Part shown: piece after piece, positions 1 to 8,226 of the stretch
How positions within the stretch are numbered: position 1 is the stretch's first letter
How the letters are laid out: the number at the start of each line of letters is the position of its first letter
Source: Candidatus Omnitrophota bacterium
GTDB taxonomy: Bacteria > Omnitrophota > Gorgyraeia > JABMRN01 > RBG-13-46-9
Direction: 5' to 3'
DNA length: 38,965 nt
Assembly (NCBI GenBank): GCA_016782445.1
Contig: JADHYM010000010.1
Location: 1-38,965, forward strand
The notes under the pieces: model-generated
Told to the model about the DNA's origin: nothing
The model's database searches: none
Seen by the model: the letters and a program-made list of their open reading frames with translations, nothing else
Made by a program: the position numbers and the translations under genes

Positions 1-767
1 TTTGAGGTAGAAGACATGTAGCCGTCCATCGCTGTCGTTAAAGTATCGCGATAAAGGTCCAGGCTGTCGCTTATCCTTGCCAGGAGGTCCGCGACGTCAC
101 GAAAATAAACTGACAGGTTGTTTGGTATTATGGGCTCGTATCCGCCCCGCGCTATGAAGTTGGTAATTTCCCGTTGCGGGCCTATGTTTCGCCTCAGGAT
201 CATAACGTTTTCTTTCAAAAAGAATATTTTATTCGGTACATTCGAATCAGGATTCTTAAATACGGAATCTTCGCACTTTTCTATTTCCTTATCCAGCTTT
301 TCAATAATCGGGAAGTAATTGTCAACGAGCGCGTCGGTAAGGTAATAAAAGAGATATCCTGTCCCCCGGGACATAATCTGCGCGTTTCGCAGGCACCTTT
401 CCCACGTCATGGATACGCTCGGAATAGGATTTGTGTGCACGGTCACGACGTAATTTTCGCCCACGAAAGTATCCAGTTCATGGGCAGTAGCTTTGTTCCT
501 GTGAGTGCCTATGTGCGCCGCGTGCAGCACGACGAAAAGATACCTTTCGTAGCGGTCGATTTTCGGCCGCTGTATTGTGGACATGCAGTCTTCTATGGCG
601 AGGGGGTGGAACAGAAAATGCTTTTCGAGAAAACGTATGTCTGTATCGGAGGGCTTTTGTATGTCAACCCATACGTAGGTGCCCTTTTTGCCAATAACGG
701 ACGAAACTTCTTCCGTACTTTTCAGAATTTCGACTACATTGTTCCGAAAGGTAAGAATTTTTATCAT
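1..767 (-). CDS. corA: CorA-type Mg2+/Co2+ channel, 3' end cut by window edge
   Basis: Divalent-cation channel of the inner membrane. 255 residues of the cytoplasmic domain are visible. The frame runs off the left edge just before the two C-terminal membrane helices and the GMN selectivity motif, so those cannot be seen. Recognised from the family signatures HPLAIED (residues 54-60), RPKIDRYERY, LRRNIGPQRE and YFRDVADLLARISD, the last being the long stalk helix. The ATG at 767 lies 10 bases after the yqeY stop and has an AGGG ribosome site a few bases upstream, so it is the distal gene of the PilZ-lipoprotein-panD-def-yqeY operon. No frameshift is visible in the part present. Family call is confident; ion specificity is inferred only from the family. 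Confidence 0.9.
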   Translation of the reverse strand, partial: MIKILTFRNNVVEILKSTEEVSSVIGKKGTYVWVDIQKPSDTDIRFLEKHFLFHPLAIEDCMSTIQRPKIDRYERYLFVVLHAAHIGTHRNKATAHELDTFVGENYVVTVHTNPIPSVSMTWERCLRNAQIMSRGTGYLFYYLTDALVDNYFPIIEKLDKEIEKCEDSVFKNPDSNVPNKIFFLKENVMILRRNIGPQREITNFIARGGYEPIIPNNLSVYFRDVADLLARISDSLDLYRDTLTTAMDGYMSSTS

Positions 768-777
768 TTTTGCCCTG

Positions 778-1233
778 TTATCCCAGAAGTTTCTTTACCA
801 TGTCGCTTACTTTTTTCCCGTCCGCGCGCATCTTTGTTTTTTCCGTAACGGCTTTCATGACCCGGCCCATATCTTTCGCACCCGAGGCGTTTGTCTCTGA
901 AATGGCAAGCCTTATTATTTTTTCAATTTCGTCATCTTTTAGCTGTTCAGGCATATAACTTTTAAGCACCTCGAGTTCCTGTTTTTCCTTTTCAGCAAGA
1001 TCAAGCCGCTTACCCTTCTGGAACTGTTCGATAGAATCAAGGTGCCTTTTTATCTGTCGCCCGATAACGGCCATTATTTCACTTTCGTTTAAGTCCGATT
1101 TTTTACGGGCTATGGCCTCGTTCACGATATCCGCTTTTAACATGCGCAGGGTCGAAACCTTGATCTTGTCCCCGGCTTTTAAGGCGGTTTTTATCTCGTT
1201 TTCGATTTTGGAGGATAAAGATTTTTCCGTCAT
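778..1233 (-). CDS. yqeY: GatB/YqeY family protein
   Basis: A 151-residue protein of the stand-alone YqeY family, which is related to the tRNA-binding tail domain of the amidotransferase subunit GatB. Visible hallmarks are the N-terminal KIENEIKTALKAGDK stretch, the LRMLKADIVNEAIARK helix, the Y-M-P-x-Q-L motif (SYMPEQLKDDEI) and the C-terminal GAKDMGRVMKAV segment. Length matches the family norm of about 150. It lies between def (10 bases upstream) and corA (10 bases downstream) in one operon. Its cellular role is not settled; an effect on tRNA-dependent amidation or on stress tolerance is only inferred from homology. Confidence 0.9.
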   Translation of the reverse strand: MTEKSLSSKIENEIKTALKAGDKIKVSTLRMLKADIVNEAIARKKSDLNESEIMAVIGRQIKRHLDSIEQFQKGKRLDLAEKEKQELEVLKSYMPEQLKDDEIEKIIRLAISETNASGAKDMGRVMKAVTEKTKMRADGKKVSDMVKKLLG

Positions 1234-1243
1234 GAAAAGATCC

Positions 1244-1726
1244 TTAGATTTTTTTACTCGGTTTGGGCTTTTTAAGAATTTTTTTATACCAGGGCCTGTG
1301 GTCCGTAATAAGCGTTCCGTTCAAATGGTCGATCTCATGCTGCGCAATGATGGCCGTAAGGCCCTTAAAGACGCGCGTCTTTTGTTCTTTATTTTCGTTC
1401 GAGTACGAGACAGTGACTTCTTCGAACCGCTTTACCTTGACAGTCTGGCCCGGCACGCTCAGGCAACCCTCCTCGAATGATGTAGCGCCTTTCTTTGATA
1501 TTATCTCGGGATTTACGAGCACAAGAACCCCGTCAGCCGTATCGACGACCGCTATGCTTTTGTCGAGGCCGACCTGGGGGCCGGCAAGGCCGATGCCTCC
1601 CCGGGCGCGCATCGTAGCTTCCATATTATCTACGAGGTTTTTTTCTATTTTTTCTGAAACCCGCACACGCCTGGCTTTCTTGTGCAGTATCGCGTTGGGC
1701 TCTTTTCGTATCGCAAGAAGTGTCAT
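1244..1726 (-). CDS. def: Peptide deformylase
   Basis: Removes the formyl group from the initiator methionine of nascent proteins at the ribosome exit. All three metal-site motifs are present in order: G-I-G-L-A-G-P-Q (residues 44-51), E-G-C-L-S-V-P (86-92, ligand Cys88) and H-E-I-D-H (130-134, two His ligands and catalytic Glu131). In motif 1 the second Ala of the usual GLAAPQ is Gly49, a mild deviation also seen in divergent deformylases. The 160-residue length is typical. The ATG lies one base after the panD stop, so translation is probably coupled. No fmt gene is visible next to it. Confidence 0.96.
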   Translation of the reverse strand: MTLLAIRKEPNAILHKKARRVRVSEKIEKNLVDNMEATMRARGGIGLAGPQVGLDKSIAVVDTADGVLVLVNPEIISKKGATSFEEGCLSVPGQTVKVKRFEEVTVSYSNENKEQKTRVFKGLTAIIAQHEIDHLNGTLITDHRPWYKKILKKPKPSKKI

Positions 1727-1727
1727 T

Positions 1728-2084
1728 TTATTTTTTTACAATAACCCGGTTTTCTCCATCCAAATAGACGATTTTTTGTTTTAGCGCCTGGGCCTCTTTG
1801 GCTTCTGCCAAGGCTGAGGAGAGGATGATCAGTAAATCGCCGACCTGGCCCAGGCGCGCCGCGGGGCCGTAAAGCACCACGCTTCCTGAGTTTGCTTTTT
1901 CTTCGATCACGTAGGTCTCGAATCTGGCGCCGGTATTCACATTGAGGACCTTGACGATTTCATTGGGAAACATATTGGCCGCCTCAATGATTTTTTTGTC
2001 GATTCCTATGCTGCCCTCATAGTTTAGGGCGGTTCCTGTAATGCGAGCTCTCTGTATTTTTGATTTGCACATTATTCTATACAT
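1728..2084 (-). CDS. panD: Aspartate 1-decarboxylase proenzyme
   Basis: Makes beta-alanine from L-aspartate for pantothenate and coenzyme A synthesis. It is a pyruvoyl enzyme that cleaves itself; the expected cleavage site Gly24-Ser25 is present in the context NYEGSIGID. Lys9, Arg54 and Tyr58, which line the active site in the E. coli enzyme, are conserved. Residue 11, a His in E. coli, is Gln here. Length of 118 is close to the family norm (about 126). A second possible start is Met5; the first Met is favoured because GGTGA lies just upstream and the Lys9 numbering then matches. panB and panC are not in the window. Confidence 0.95.
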   Translation of the reverse strand: MYRIMCKSKIQRARITGTALNYEGSIGIDKKIIEAANMFPNEIVKVLNVNTGARFETYVIEEKANSGSVVLYGPAARLGQVGDLLIILSSALAEAKEAQALKQKIVYLDGENRVIVKK

Positions 2085-2093
2085 GGATCACCG

Positions 2094-2426
2094 TTATTCG
2101 TTTGTTATGTTAGTGAGGTTGTCGCCATCAAAATAAAGTTTCTTTGTTTTTGAGAGGTATCCCGCATCTACGGGCAGTTCTGAATAGCGGCCCCGATAGA
2201 GCCATTCCTCGCGCGCTCCCGACCATTTCTCGCTGTCCTCGGTCACTTTTTTCGCGTCCGGCTCACCCCAGAGGTCCACGACCTGGTCCTTTGTCATGCC
2301 GATTTTTACGGAACTCGTTCCGATCGGAGTTTGGATGATTTTCTGCGGCGGAGGAGGCATTACATCAGCACAAGAGACTATCCCTACCATGCCTACTACC
2401 AGTATTAAACATATTATAGCTTTCAA
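2094..2426 (-). CDS. BamE/SmpA-like lipoprotein (TTG start)
   Basis: A 110-residue predicted lipoprotein. The hydrophobic leader ends in I-V-S-C, giving a lipobox with Cys19 as the lipidated residue, followed by a Pro-rich linker. Residues from about 40 (VKIGMTKDQVVDLWGEPD) match the BamE/SmpA fold signature, a small two-helix, three-strand domain often found in outer-membrane assembly proteins. Translation starts at a TTG that abuts the stop of the upstream PilZ gene; an AGGAG site eight bases upstream decides this start. True BamE function is not shown, since many unrelated envelope lipoproteins share this fold. Placed between a PilZ gene and panD. Confidence 0.75.
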   Translation of the reverse strand: MKAIICLILVVGMVGIVSCADVMPPPPQKIIQTPIGTSSVKIGMTKDQVVDLWGEPDAKKVTEDSEKWSGAREEWLYRGRYSELPVDAGYLSKTKKLYFDGDNLTNITNE

Positions 2427-2813
2427 TTACTTATCTCCTTTCTTATCGATTTCCTTGGCTTGTTCGTACAAAAGATCGCAGAAGAATTTAAGAAAAGTGT
2501 TTTTGTTGTCCTCCTCAATTTTAGTAAATCCGCAACCCACGTCATACAGCGAGCCATTTTCAGTAGAGGGCTTGTTTTTCCATATAACGGCGGCCTTGGC
2601 ATGGACGGGATTCAGGGCCTTTGGTATTTCTATTTGCACTTCAAGAGGGTCGTCTATTTTAAGCGATTTGTCACTAGTTTCAAAGCGAAGGCCGAGCGGT
2701 GATATGTTTTTCGTGGTGGTCTCGGCGATAATTTTATCCTTGTGTATTACGCGTATCTTAAGAGGGGTCTCCACGCGTAAATAGCGGCGACGCTCCTTGA
2801 ATTGCTTGGCCAT
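2427..2813 (-). CDS. Single-domain PilZ protein (PilZ-1)
   Basis: 128 residues, essentially one PilZ domain, the cyclic-di-GMP binding beta barrel. Both ligand motifs are present: R-x3-R at Arg9-Arg13 (RRYLR) and N-x-S-x2-G at Asn36-Ser38-Gly41. A longer frame reaches back to 2849, but the ATG at 2813 has a clear GGAG ribosome site seven bases upstream (2821-2824) and gives the usual PilZ length. It is the first gene of the operon running to corA and lies downstream of the palindrome-bearing promoter at 2840-2868. No output domain is attached, so its partner is unknown. One of five such genes in the first 12 kb. Confidence 0.88.
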   Translation of the reverse strand: MAKQFKERRRYLRVETPLKIRVIHKDKIIAETTTKNISPLGLRFETSDKSLKIDDPLEVQIEIPKALNPVHAKAAVIWKNKPSTENGSLYDVGCGFTKIEEDNKNTFLKFFCDLLYEQAKEIDKKGDK

Positions 2814-2839
2814 AATAATGCTCCTTTGTTTATTTGGCG

Positions 2840-2868
2840 AGTATATCATAATTATGATATAGCGTCAA
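2840..2868 (-). promoter_or_regulatory. Sigma70-like promoter of the PilZ-1/panD/def/corA operon
   Basis: On the minus strand TTGACG (2863-2868) and TATACT (2840-2845) are separated by exactly 17 bases. The expected transcript start is near 2833, about 20 bases before the PilZ-1 ATG, which leaves room for the GGAG site. The spacer is filled by a perfect palindrome listed separately. Confidence 0.75.
2842..2861. promoter_or_regulatory. 20-base perfect palindrome in promoter spacer, candidate operator
   Basis: A perfect 20-base palindrome (TATATCATAA and its complement) occupies the spacer between the -35 and -10 boxes and overlaps the -10. This is the classic position for a dimeric repressor or a MerR-type twisting activator. 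The regulator is not identifiable here. An AT-rich palindrome can arise by chance, but its placement is suggestive. Confidence 0.5.
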
Positions 2869-2928
2869 GGCGAGCCTCGCTGTTTATTTTATAAGGCTAC
2901 AAGCCAAGCATCCTTTCGGCGACCTTTT

Positions 2929-3097
2929 TAGTTAGCGCCTCCAGGGCGCTTGCCGCATATAAAGCTTCCGAGGCGCGCCTGCCGAGCGGCGAACTTTTGC
3001 GCCGAATTCGTATTGTTTACACCCTCGCCAGCGACCTTTTGGTATTCTTATAACAATAAATGGGGTGAGCAGCGAGGTAGGCGCGGTTCGGAAGCTT
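2929..3097. repeat. Dispersed repeat copy A (136-base core plus shared left flank)
   Basis: Core 2962-3097 starts AAGCTTCCGA and ends TCGGAAGCTT. The next ten or so bases inside each end are also imperfectly inverted (GGCGCGCCT against AGGCGCGG). Two near-identical copies exist at 10192-10327 and 17675-17809. The 33 bases to the left (2929-2961), including a GCGCC/GGCGC hairpin, also match the flank of copy C with few differences. The right end overlaps the first base of the stop codon of the gene ending at 3097. No coding sequence is plausible inside. Confidence 0.9.
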
Positions 3098-5379
3098 TAT
3101 GCATAGGACATGCTCTGCTTGGAGCCGATAAGAAGAAGGATGAGGGTTGCGGTGTTCAGAAGGACGAGGAGAAAGCATGTTACTGGAATGCCGAGAATTG
3201 GCATAAGGAGCGCGCTTACGCATAGCGCACCCACGAAGGATCCAAGAAGATCGACTGAGTAGGTCGCGGAAACAGAGCGGCTCACCTCAGTGCCCCGGGA
3301 ACCCAGGTATATCCGGTTGGCCAACGGGTATTGAAGGCCCCCTATAAAGCCTGCAATAAGCGGCAAGAACGCAAATATGTTGCCGCCGATAGAATAGAAA
3401 GGTTCGCTTCTCAAACCGCCAAAAGCCTTGATGCACAAAAGAAGAAAAATCGGGTAAGCGACCACGAGCCACTGTATTTTAATATACGCGCCGTAGGGAT
3501 TTTTAATGAGATCCAGTTTTCTTGTCATGTACATGCCGCCCGCTCCCAACCCCAGCATGAAAGAGGTGATGATTATGCCGATTTTGTAGTAGAGGTAGCC
3601 GTAGAGGGCCTGGAACGAGAGGACGATTATAATCTGGAAGGCTATCTCGCTCATTCCCGTCGTACCGAGGGCAAGAAGCGTTACATGTCTTACGAAGCCT
3701 TTTCCCCGCCTTAAAAATAAAAATACGAAAAATAGCGCGAAAATGCCTGTAACGGAAATTAGCAATAATCGCGGCGTTGTAAAGTACATGAAAAATTTTG
3801 ACAGAGAAAAACTCAAATACGAGCTCCAGAGAACCGTGTCGTAAAAATAGGAAATCGGCGAGAGGTCAAAATTTATTCTCACGGCGTTTTGCACACGGCC
3901 CAGCGCATTTTTTAAATAGCTTTGCCTTTCCCGGGATAAAAGCGAAAAGAGGTAGTAGTCCCTTACGTAAAGCGTGTGTATGCCTTTCTTTGCAAGGCGT
4001 GCCGCGATAAATTCAGGATCAAGCGAGATAAGGCCCTCATTCTTTGAAAGCAAAAAATATGCGGTGTTCCCCGGGATGATCTTCACATCCGGGAAGACGC
4101 TCTCTGCCGTTTGCGAAAGGGATTCCAGAAACATTGCCTGTTCACGGCTTAAATAGTTGGCGCTCGAGCTCACCGAAAAACCAACCACGCCCTTATCTTT
4201 TAAGAGGGATTTTATCTCTTCGAAAAATTCCTTCGTGTAAAACCTGTTTATCTCGGCAGTATACGGGTTGGGGAGATTTATAATTATGGCATCGTAGAGC
4301 GTTTTGCTCGTTTTCACAAAAAAGCGGCCGTCCGTATTTTTTATCAAGACCCGTTTGTCGTCGAGTGAATAGAATGGTTTTTCCTTAAGATATTTCCGGG
4401 AGAGAGTAATAATTAACGGATCCAGCTCTACGTAATCAATCCGGGCTCCGGGGTATTTTAGGATTTCTGCGAGAACTTCTCCCCCGCCGCCGATAAGCAA
4501 AATGTCTTCGGGTGAATCGAGAAAAACCATGGGAAAATGAACTGTTTCTTCGGCCGTCAGAGGGTCATTTGAACTGAAAAGAAAAAGTCCGTTTTGAAAG
4601 AAATTAATCTGGCCGGCCCTCTCGGTCACGGCCACTTTACCGTATATCGAATCCTCAACGTCGAGAACGTTAAACCCTTTCCACGATAGCCTTTCAGATT
4701 CTTTTTCAAGATAGTTCACGCCGCCCAATAAGCCCGCTGTTATTACCGCGCCGGTGAGCAAAATAGCAGAAGAGCGAAGGGCATTTTTTAGAAACGCTTT
4801 TTTACATGCGTACACGATCCATGCGGCTGAAATGAGGTTTAGGGCCGACAAAAGAAATGCTGCCGGCAGGCACGTAAAATACTTGATAAGAAAAAAGCTG
4901 GTTAAAAGCCCACCCAGTGCGGCACCTGCAGCTTCGAGCGTGTAGGCGTAACCGATTTTTTTGGAAGGTGTTGCTGCAACTACCATCTGCGAGCCCAGGA
5001 CAAATAGGAATGCTACAAGGAGCGCTATCGGTGTGAAAATAAGAACGGCGGCGGCGAGGAGAGCTCCGATGCCTGGTATCTCGCCTATCCCCACATGAAA
5101 AGCCAGTTTGAGGCATCTGGCAGCCAGGATACTTAATGGCACGAAGGCGGCAAGTCCGATTTGCAAAAACGAAAAGAGAGCTCGTTTTTCTTTTATTCTT
5201 TCCGAAAAAAATCGCGCAAGCGGCCCGCTTCCGACGCTACCGCCGAGAAGCCAGACGCTGAGCGCAAATCCGATAGATAATTCATTGCCGTAAAAGGAAG
5301 TGAAAAATTCGCGAAGAAGGAGTATCTGGCTTGATACGGCCGTTATGCCGAGAACGAATAGTGCGTAGATTATTCCCAT
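3097..5379 (-). CDS. Polytopic membrane protein with spermidine-synthase-like domain, catalytic Asp replaced by Asn
   Basis: 760 residues: several membrane helices (about 5-215), a soluble spermidine-synthase-like Rossmann domain (about 235-500) and more helices (about 525-755). The nucleotide-binding signature is present (GGGGE 297-301, ELDP 318-321, D350 in NTDGRFF). The segment that in true aminopropyltransferases carries a catalytic Asp (D-x-x-D-P) reads N-L-P-N-P (368-372), so polyamine synthesis is doubtful. The ATG at 5379 overlaps the end of the radical SAM gene by 10 bases; longer upstream readings only shadow that gene. The stop codon runs into repeat copy A. It belongs to the family of membrane-fused spermidine-synthase-like proteins whose substrate is, to my knowledge, undefined. 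Confidence 0.8.
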   Translation of the reverse strand: MGIIYALFVLGITAVSSQILLLREFFTSFYGNELSIGFALSVWLLGGSVGSGPLARFFSERIKEKRALFSFLQIGLAAFVPLSILAARCLKLAFHVGIGEIPGIGALLAAAVLIFTPIALLVAFLFVLGSQMVVAATPSKKIGYAYTLEAAGAALGGLLTSFFLIKYFTCLPAAFLLSALNLISAAWIVYACKKAFLKNALRSSAILLTGAVITAGLLGGVNYLEKESERLSWKGFNVLDVEDSIYGKVAVTERAGQINFFQNGLFLFSSNDPLTAEETVHFPMVFLDSPEDILLIGGGGEVLAEILKYPGARIDYVELDPLIITLSRKYLKEKPFYSLDDKRVLIKNTDGRFFVKTSKTLYDAIIINLPNPYTAEINRFYTKEFFEEIKSLLKDKGVVGFSVSSSANYLSREQAMFLESLSQTAESVFPDVKIIPGNTAYFLLSKNEGLISLDPEFIAARLAKKGIHTLYVRDYYLFSLLSRERQSYLKNALGRVQNAVRINFDLSPISYFYDTVLWSSYLSFSLSKFFMYFTTPRLLLISVTGIFALFFVFLFLRRGKGFVRHVTLLALGTTGMSEIAFQIIIVLSFQALYGYLYYKIGIIITSFMLGLGAGGMYMTRKLDLIKNPYGAYIKIQWLVVAYPIFLLLCIKAFGGLRSEPFYSIGGNIFAFLPLIAGFIGGLQYPLANRIYLGSRGTEVSRSVSATYSVDLLGSFVGALCVSALLMPILGIPVTCFLLVLLNTATLILLLIGSKQSMSYA

Positions 5380-6506
5380 ATTCCGGCTATCGGGTAGCCG
5401 CAGAACTTGCATTTGGAGCTCGCGATATTGTTCTCCATGACAAAATATCCGGCCCTGCCGACTACTGTTTTCTTGCACCGGGGACAGTACGTATTGTTGC
5501 CCGGATCCTGAGGCACATTTCCGATATAGGCGAAATGCAGGCCTTCTTTTTGGGCTATTTCCCTTGCCATACGGAGTGTTTTGACCGGCGTAGGAGGTAA
5601 ATTTTTAAGTTTATACATGGGCCAGAAGCGCGAAAAGTGGACAGGGACCTCTTTTCCCATGTTTTCCCGTATCCAGACGCACATATTCTTTATCATTACG
5701 GGGTCGTCGTTTAAAGTAGGAATGAGGAGATTGGTGAGTTCCACCCATATGCCGTTTTTTTTAGCTATTTTTATCGTTTCAAGCACGGGCTCGAGCCTCG
5801 CGCCGCATACCTCGCTCATAAAGCTCTCGCTGAATCCCTTGAGATCGATATTTGCCGCGTCAATAACGCCGGAGAGTTCCTCAAGCGGTTCCGGATTTAT
5901 AAATCCGGACGTCACCCAGACATTCTTAATTCCCTTTGCTTTCGCGAGCTTTGAAGTGTCGTACATATATTCGTAGAAGACAATGGGCTCGGAATACGTA
6001 TAAGCAATGGAGGCGCAACGCTCCCTTTGGGCGGCGTTAACGACTTCCTCGCAAGGAAGGTATCTCTCTACAACGTCCTCCGGGTTTTCCTGAGATATCT
6101 GCCAGTTCTGGCAGTATTTACATCTTAAATTGCATCCCGCGGTAGCGATGCTGAACGACCTTGAGGCAGGCAGCATGTGGTATAGGGGTTTCTTTTCGAT
6201 CGGGTCCACATGAATTGAGCAAGGAAGTTCATAGACGAGGCTATAAAGCTTTCCGTTTCTCGGCTCTCTCACCCTGCAGGGTGAGCGCTGGCCGTTTTTC
6301 AGAACGCACCGGCGCGGGCAAAGCGCGCACTCGACCGTACCACTGTCTATGACCCGATAGTGCCGAGCCTCTTTAAAATATCCTGTTTCGGCGAGCGCGT
6401 CGGCGCCTGAAAGGGCCCGCTCGATAAGTTTTGTGCCGAAAAAACTTCCGGCGACGGCGATAGACGCGCCCTTCAAAAATTTTCTACGTGTTATTTTCCT
6501 GAACAT
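5370..6506 (-). CDS. amrS: AmmeMemoRadiSam-type radical SAM protein with Tat signal
   Basis: 378 residues. The N-terminus T-R-R-K-F-L-K-G followed by a hydrophobic stretch is a twin-arginine signal or anchor (residues 6-24). A cysteine cluster (Cys60, 63, 67, 77 in a C-x2-C-P-x2-C context) precedes the radical SAM C-x3-C-x2-C at Cys125, 129 and 132. Two further pairs (Cys341/344 and Cys366/369) near the end look like a zinc ribbon. The overall pattern is that of the AmrS/PflA-like radical SAM family. The usual partners AmrA (AMMECR1) and AmrB (Memo) are not in the window. It overlaps the upstream hydrolase by 23 bases and the downstream spermidine-synthase-like gene by 10. A radical SAM enzyme carrying a Tat leader implies folding with its clusters before export. 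Confidence 0.87.
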   Translation of the reverse strand: MFRKITRRKFLKGASIAVAGSFFGTKLIERALSGADALAETGYFKEARHYRVIDSGTVECALCPRRCVLKNGQRSPCRVREPRNGKLYSLVYELPCSIHVDPIEKKPLYHMLPASRSFSIATAGCNLRCKYCQNWQISQENPEDVVERYLPCEEVVNAAQRERCASIAYTYSEPIVFYEYMYDTSKLAKAKGIKNVWVTSGFINPEPLEELSGVIDAANIDLKGFSESFMSEVCGARLEPVLETIKIAKKNGIWVELTNLLIPTLNDDPVMIKNMCVWIRENMGKEVPVHFSRFWPMYKLKNLPPTPVKTLRMAREIAQKEGLHFAYIGNVPQDPGNNTYCPRCKKTVVGRAGYFVMENNIASSKCKFCGYPIAGIWE

Positions 6507-8226
6507 CGGTATCTTTTTTAATCGTCTCCGGCTCTTTTACTTCGGGCGGCGGGCCCTCGGATTCGCATTTTTCATTCAGCCATTTTTTTAAAGTTTGGAT
6601 GACCTCGATGTCGGGGGAGTAGTATTTTACCTTCTCCGGGTCCTTGGCTGTTTTGCCCAGGAAGTGCCCCAGCGTTCTAAAATATACGCTTCGCGTGTCC
6701 TTAAGGCCCGCGTCCCGAAAAGCTTCTTCGATATTTTTCACACCGGAGGCAGAGGAAATTAAGTCGTCTTTTCCGTATATAATCAAGACGGGAACGCGTG
6801 TGTCCTTTATGCCGGAAAGAAAGTTTTGCTTATCGATCTCGATCATCCTTTTTACAAAAACCGGTTTTTGTAGCACAAAAACGCCGTCACGACTAGCGTT
6901 TTTGACGATACTCTCGGTGTATTTCTCCAGGGAGCGAAGCGTTGCCTCGTATGCGCCGTCGAATTTTTGCATATACGATATATGCCGGGATGCGCTTTCG
7001 CTTTCGGGATCAAGTATTTTTACGGGTAGCCTGGGACTTAGCATGACAAGCCCTGCAACCGGAAATTTCGTGAGGCCGGCCTGCGTTAGTAACAATGCGC
7101 TTTCCGAATGCGCAACGATAAATACATTTTTTCCATCAACCCTTTCGTTCGAATATAGAAGGTCTAAAGCGTTTTTCATGTCGTCGAGATCGTTTTTTAT
7201 ACTGGCGAACATATTGTCCCCCTGGGACTTTCCGGTGCCCCGCCTATCAAAGCGAAGAGTTATAAAACCTTCCTCGCTCATAGCGTCGGCAAGAAAAGAA
7301 TAAAGCCCTGCATTGTCGCGGGTCGCGGCGAGTTCGCCGGCCACGAACAAAACGGCCGGAAACGCGTCTTTTTCAAAGACGCCTTCGGGAATAGTGAGCG
7401 TTCCGGAGATCCCGACGTCTCCAGAGGGTATCATGACTTCTTCCGAGATATACGCCGCATTTTCGATTACAAGCGGCATCTTCGTTAATTTTTTAATACC
7501 GGGCACCTTTCTAGCGGTGAATCCATAATCCGATTTTATCGAAAGTATTAGAATGCTTTTATCCTTTTTTGAAACCCAGATCTTGGCTTCCGGAGCGGCG
7601 TTGGTTTTTACGATGAGGCACTCGGTTTTAACGGTTTTTCCGGCATAGGTAAGAAGCTCGTCTTTTATTGAAGTAAGAACAACCTTTCCCCGCGCGGGCG
7701 GCATAAGGGGCCGGCCCAGCAAGAAAATATTGAACGGCTGCGAGCCGCCGCGCGAGAAATCGTACTTTTCGACAAGAGGAAGGTATGTCACGAGAACCCG
7801 TGGGCTAAAAACGGATATGTCGTTTCGGCAAGGCACATCCATGGCGGCGCTGAAGCGCGAATTGTATGAGGAAAGAAAATCGAATGCTCCGGGTTTTCCC
7901 TCTATGTGCGTTGTTTCCGCCAGGGTATCGCCGTTTCTTTTTTCCGAAAAAAATTTCTCGAAAACATGCCCCTTTTTCTTAAAGACAATTTTAGCATTTA
8001 CCTTAGTGCCATATATATTCCGCGGGTAGAAAGCCGTTTCCCTGTATATGATCCTGTCTTCAGTTTTGTGCTTATCGATAACTACCTCTTGCACCTCACC
8101 CGTATTGATTTCTGCCATATAGCAGAACCGCTCATGCTGTTCTTTTTCAAACACAAGAAAAACAAACACAAGCGTTATTGCGATAGCCATGACGGCCGCT
8201 GCCAGGAAAAAACGCATCCATCTCAT
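6484..8226 (-). CDS. Membrane-anchored alpha/beta hydrolase
   Basis: 580 residues. One N-terminal membrane segment (about 5-27) and a beta-rich region of unknown role (about 30-250, weakly reminiscent of DUF3108) precede an alpha/beta hydrolase domain (about 265-570). The likely catalytic triad is Ser374 in A-H-S-E-S, Asp487/488 in YGKDDL and His521 in TLGHFL. The nucleophile elbow departs from G-x-S-x-G, having Ala372 and Ser376 in place of the glycines. RFDRRGTGKS (about 325-334) is the usual oxyanion-side loop of esterases and acyl peptidases. The tail is Pro/Glu-rich. The start ATG shares ATGA with the DUF4416 stop. Substrate unknown; being anchored, it probably acts outside the cytoplasm. 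Confidence 0.75.
   Translation of the reverse strand: MRWMRFFLAAAVMAIAITLVFVFLVFEKEQHERFCYMAEINTGEVQEVVIDKHKTEDRIIYRETAFYPRNIYGTKVNAKIVFKKKGHVFEKFFSEKRNGDTLAETTHIEGKPGAFDFLSSYNSRFSAAMDVPCRNDISVFSPRVLVTYLPLVEKYDFSRGGSQPFNIFLLGRPLMPPARGKVVLTSIKDELLTYAGKTVKTECLIVKTNAAPEAKIWVSKKDKSILILSIKSDYGFTARKVPGIKKLTKMPLVIENAAYISEEVMIPSGDVGISGTLTIPEGVFEKDAFPAVLFVAGELAATRDNAGLYSFLADAMSEEGFITLRFDRRGTGKSQGDNMFASIKNDLDDMKNALDLLYSNERVDGKNVFIVAHSESALLLTQAGLTKFPVAGLVMLSPRLPVKILDPESESASRHISYMQKFDGAYEATLRSLEKYTESIVKNASRDGVFVLQKPVFVKRMIEIDKQNFLSGIKDTRVPVLIIYGKDDLISSASGVKNIEEAFRDAGLKDTRSVYFRTLGHFLGKTAKDPEKVKYYSPDIEVIQTLKKWLNEKCESEGPPPEVKEPETIKKDTDVQENNT

Noticed and set aside
174-848. Long plus-strand open frame (224 residues) at the left edge
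   Set aside because: It is the antisense shadow of corA, whose minus-strand frame gives a full CorA signature; the plus-strand product matches nothing and has no ribosome site.
2950-3225. Short frames across repeat copy A
   Set aside because: Frames in both directions run from the repeat into the antisense of the membrane protein gene; the same frames are not kept in copies B and C.
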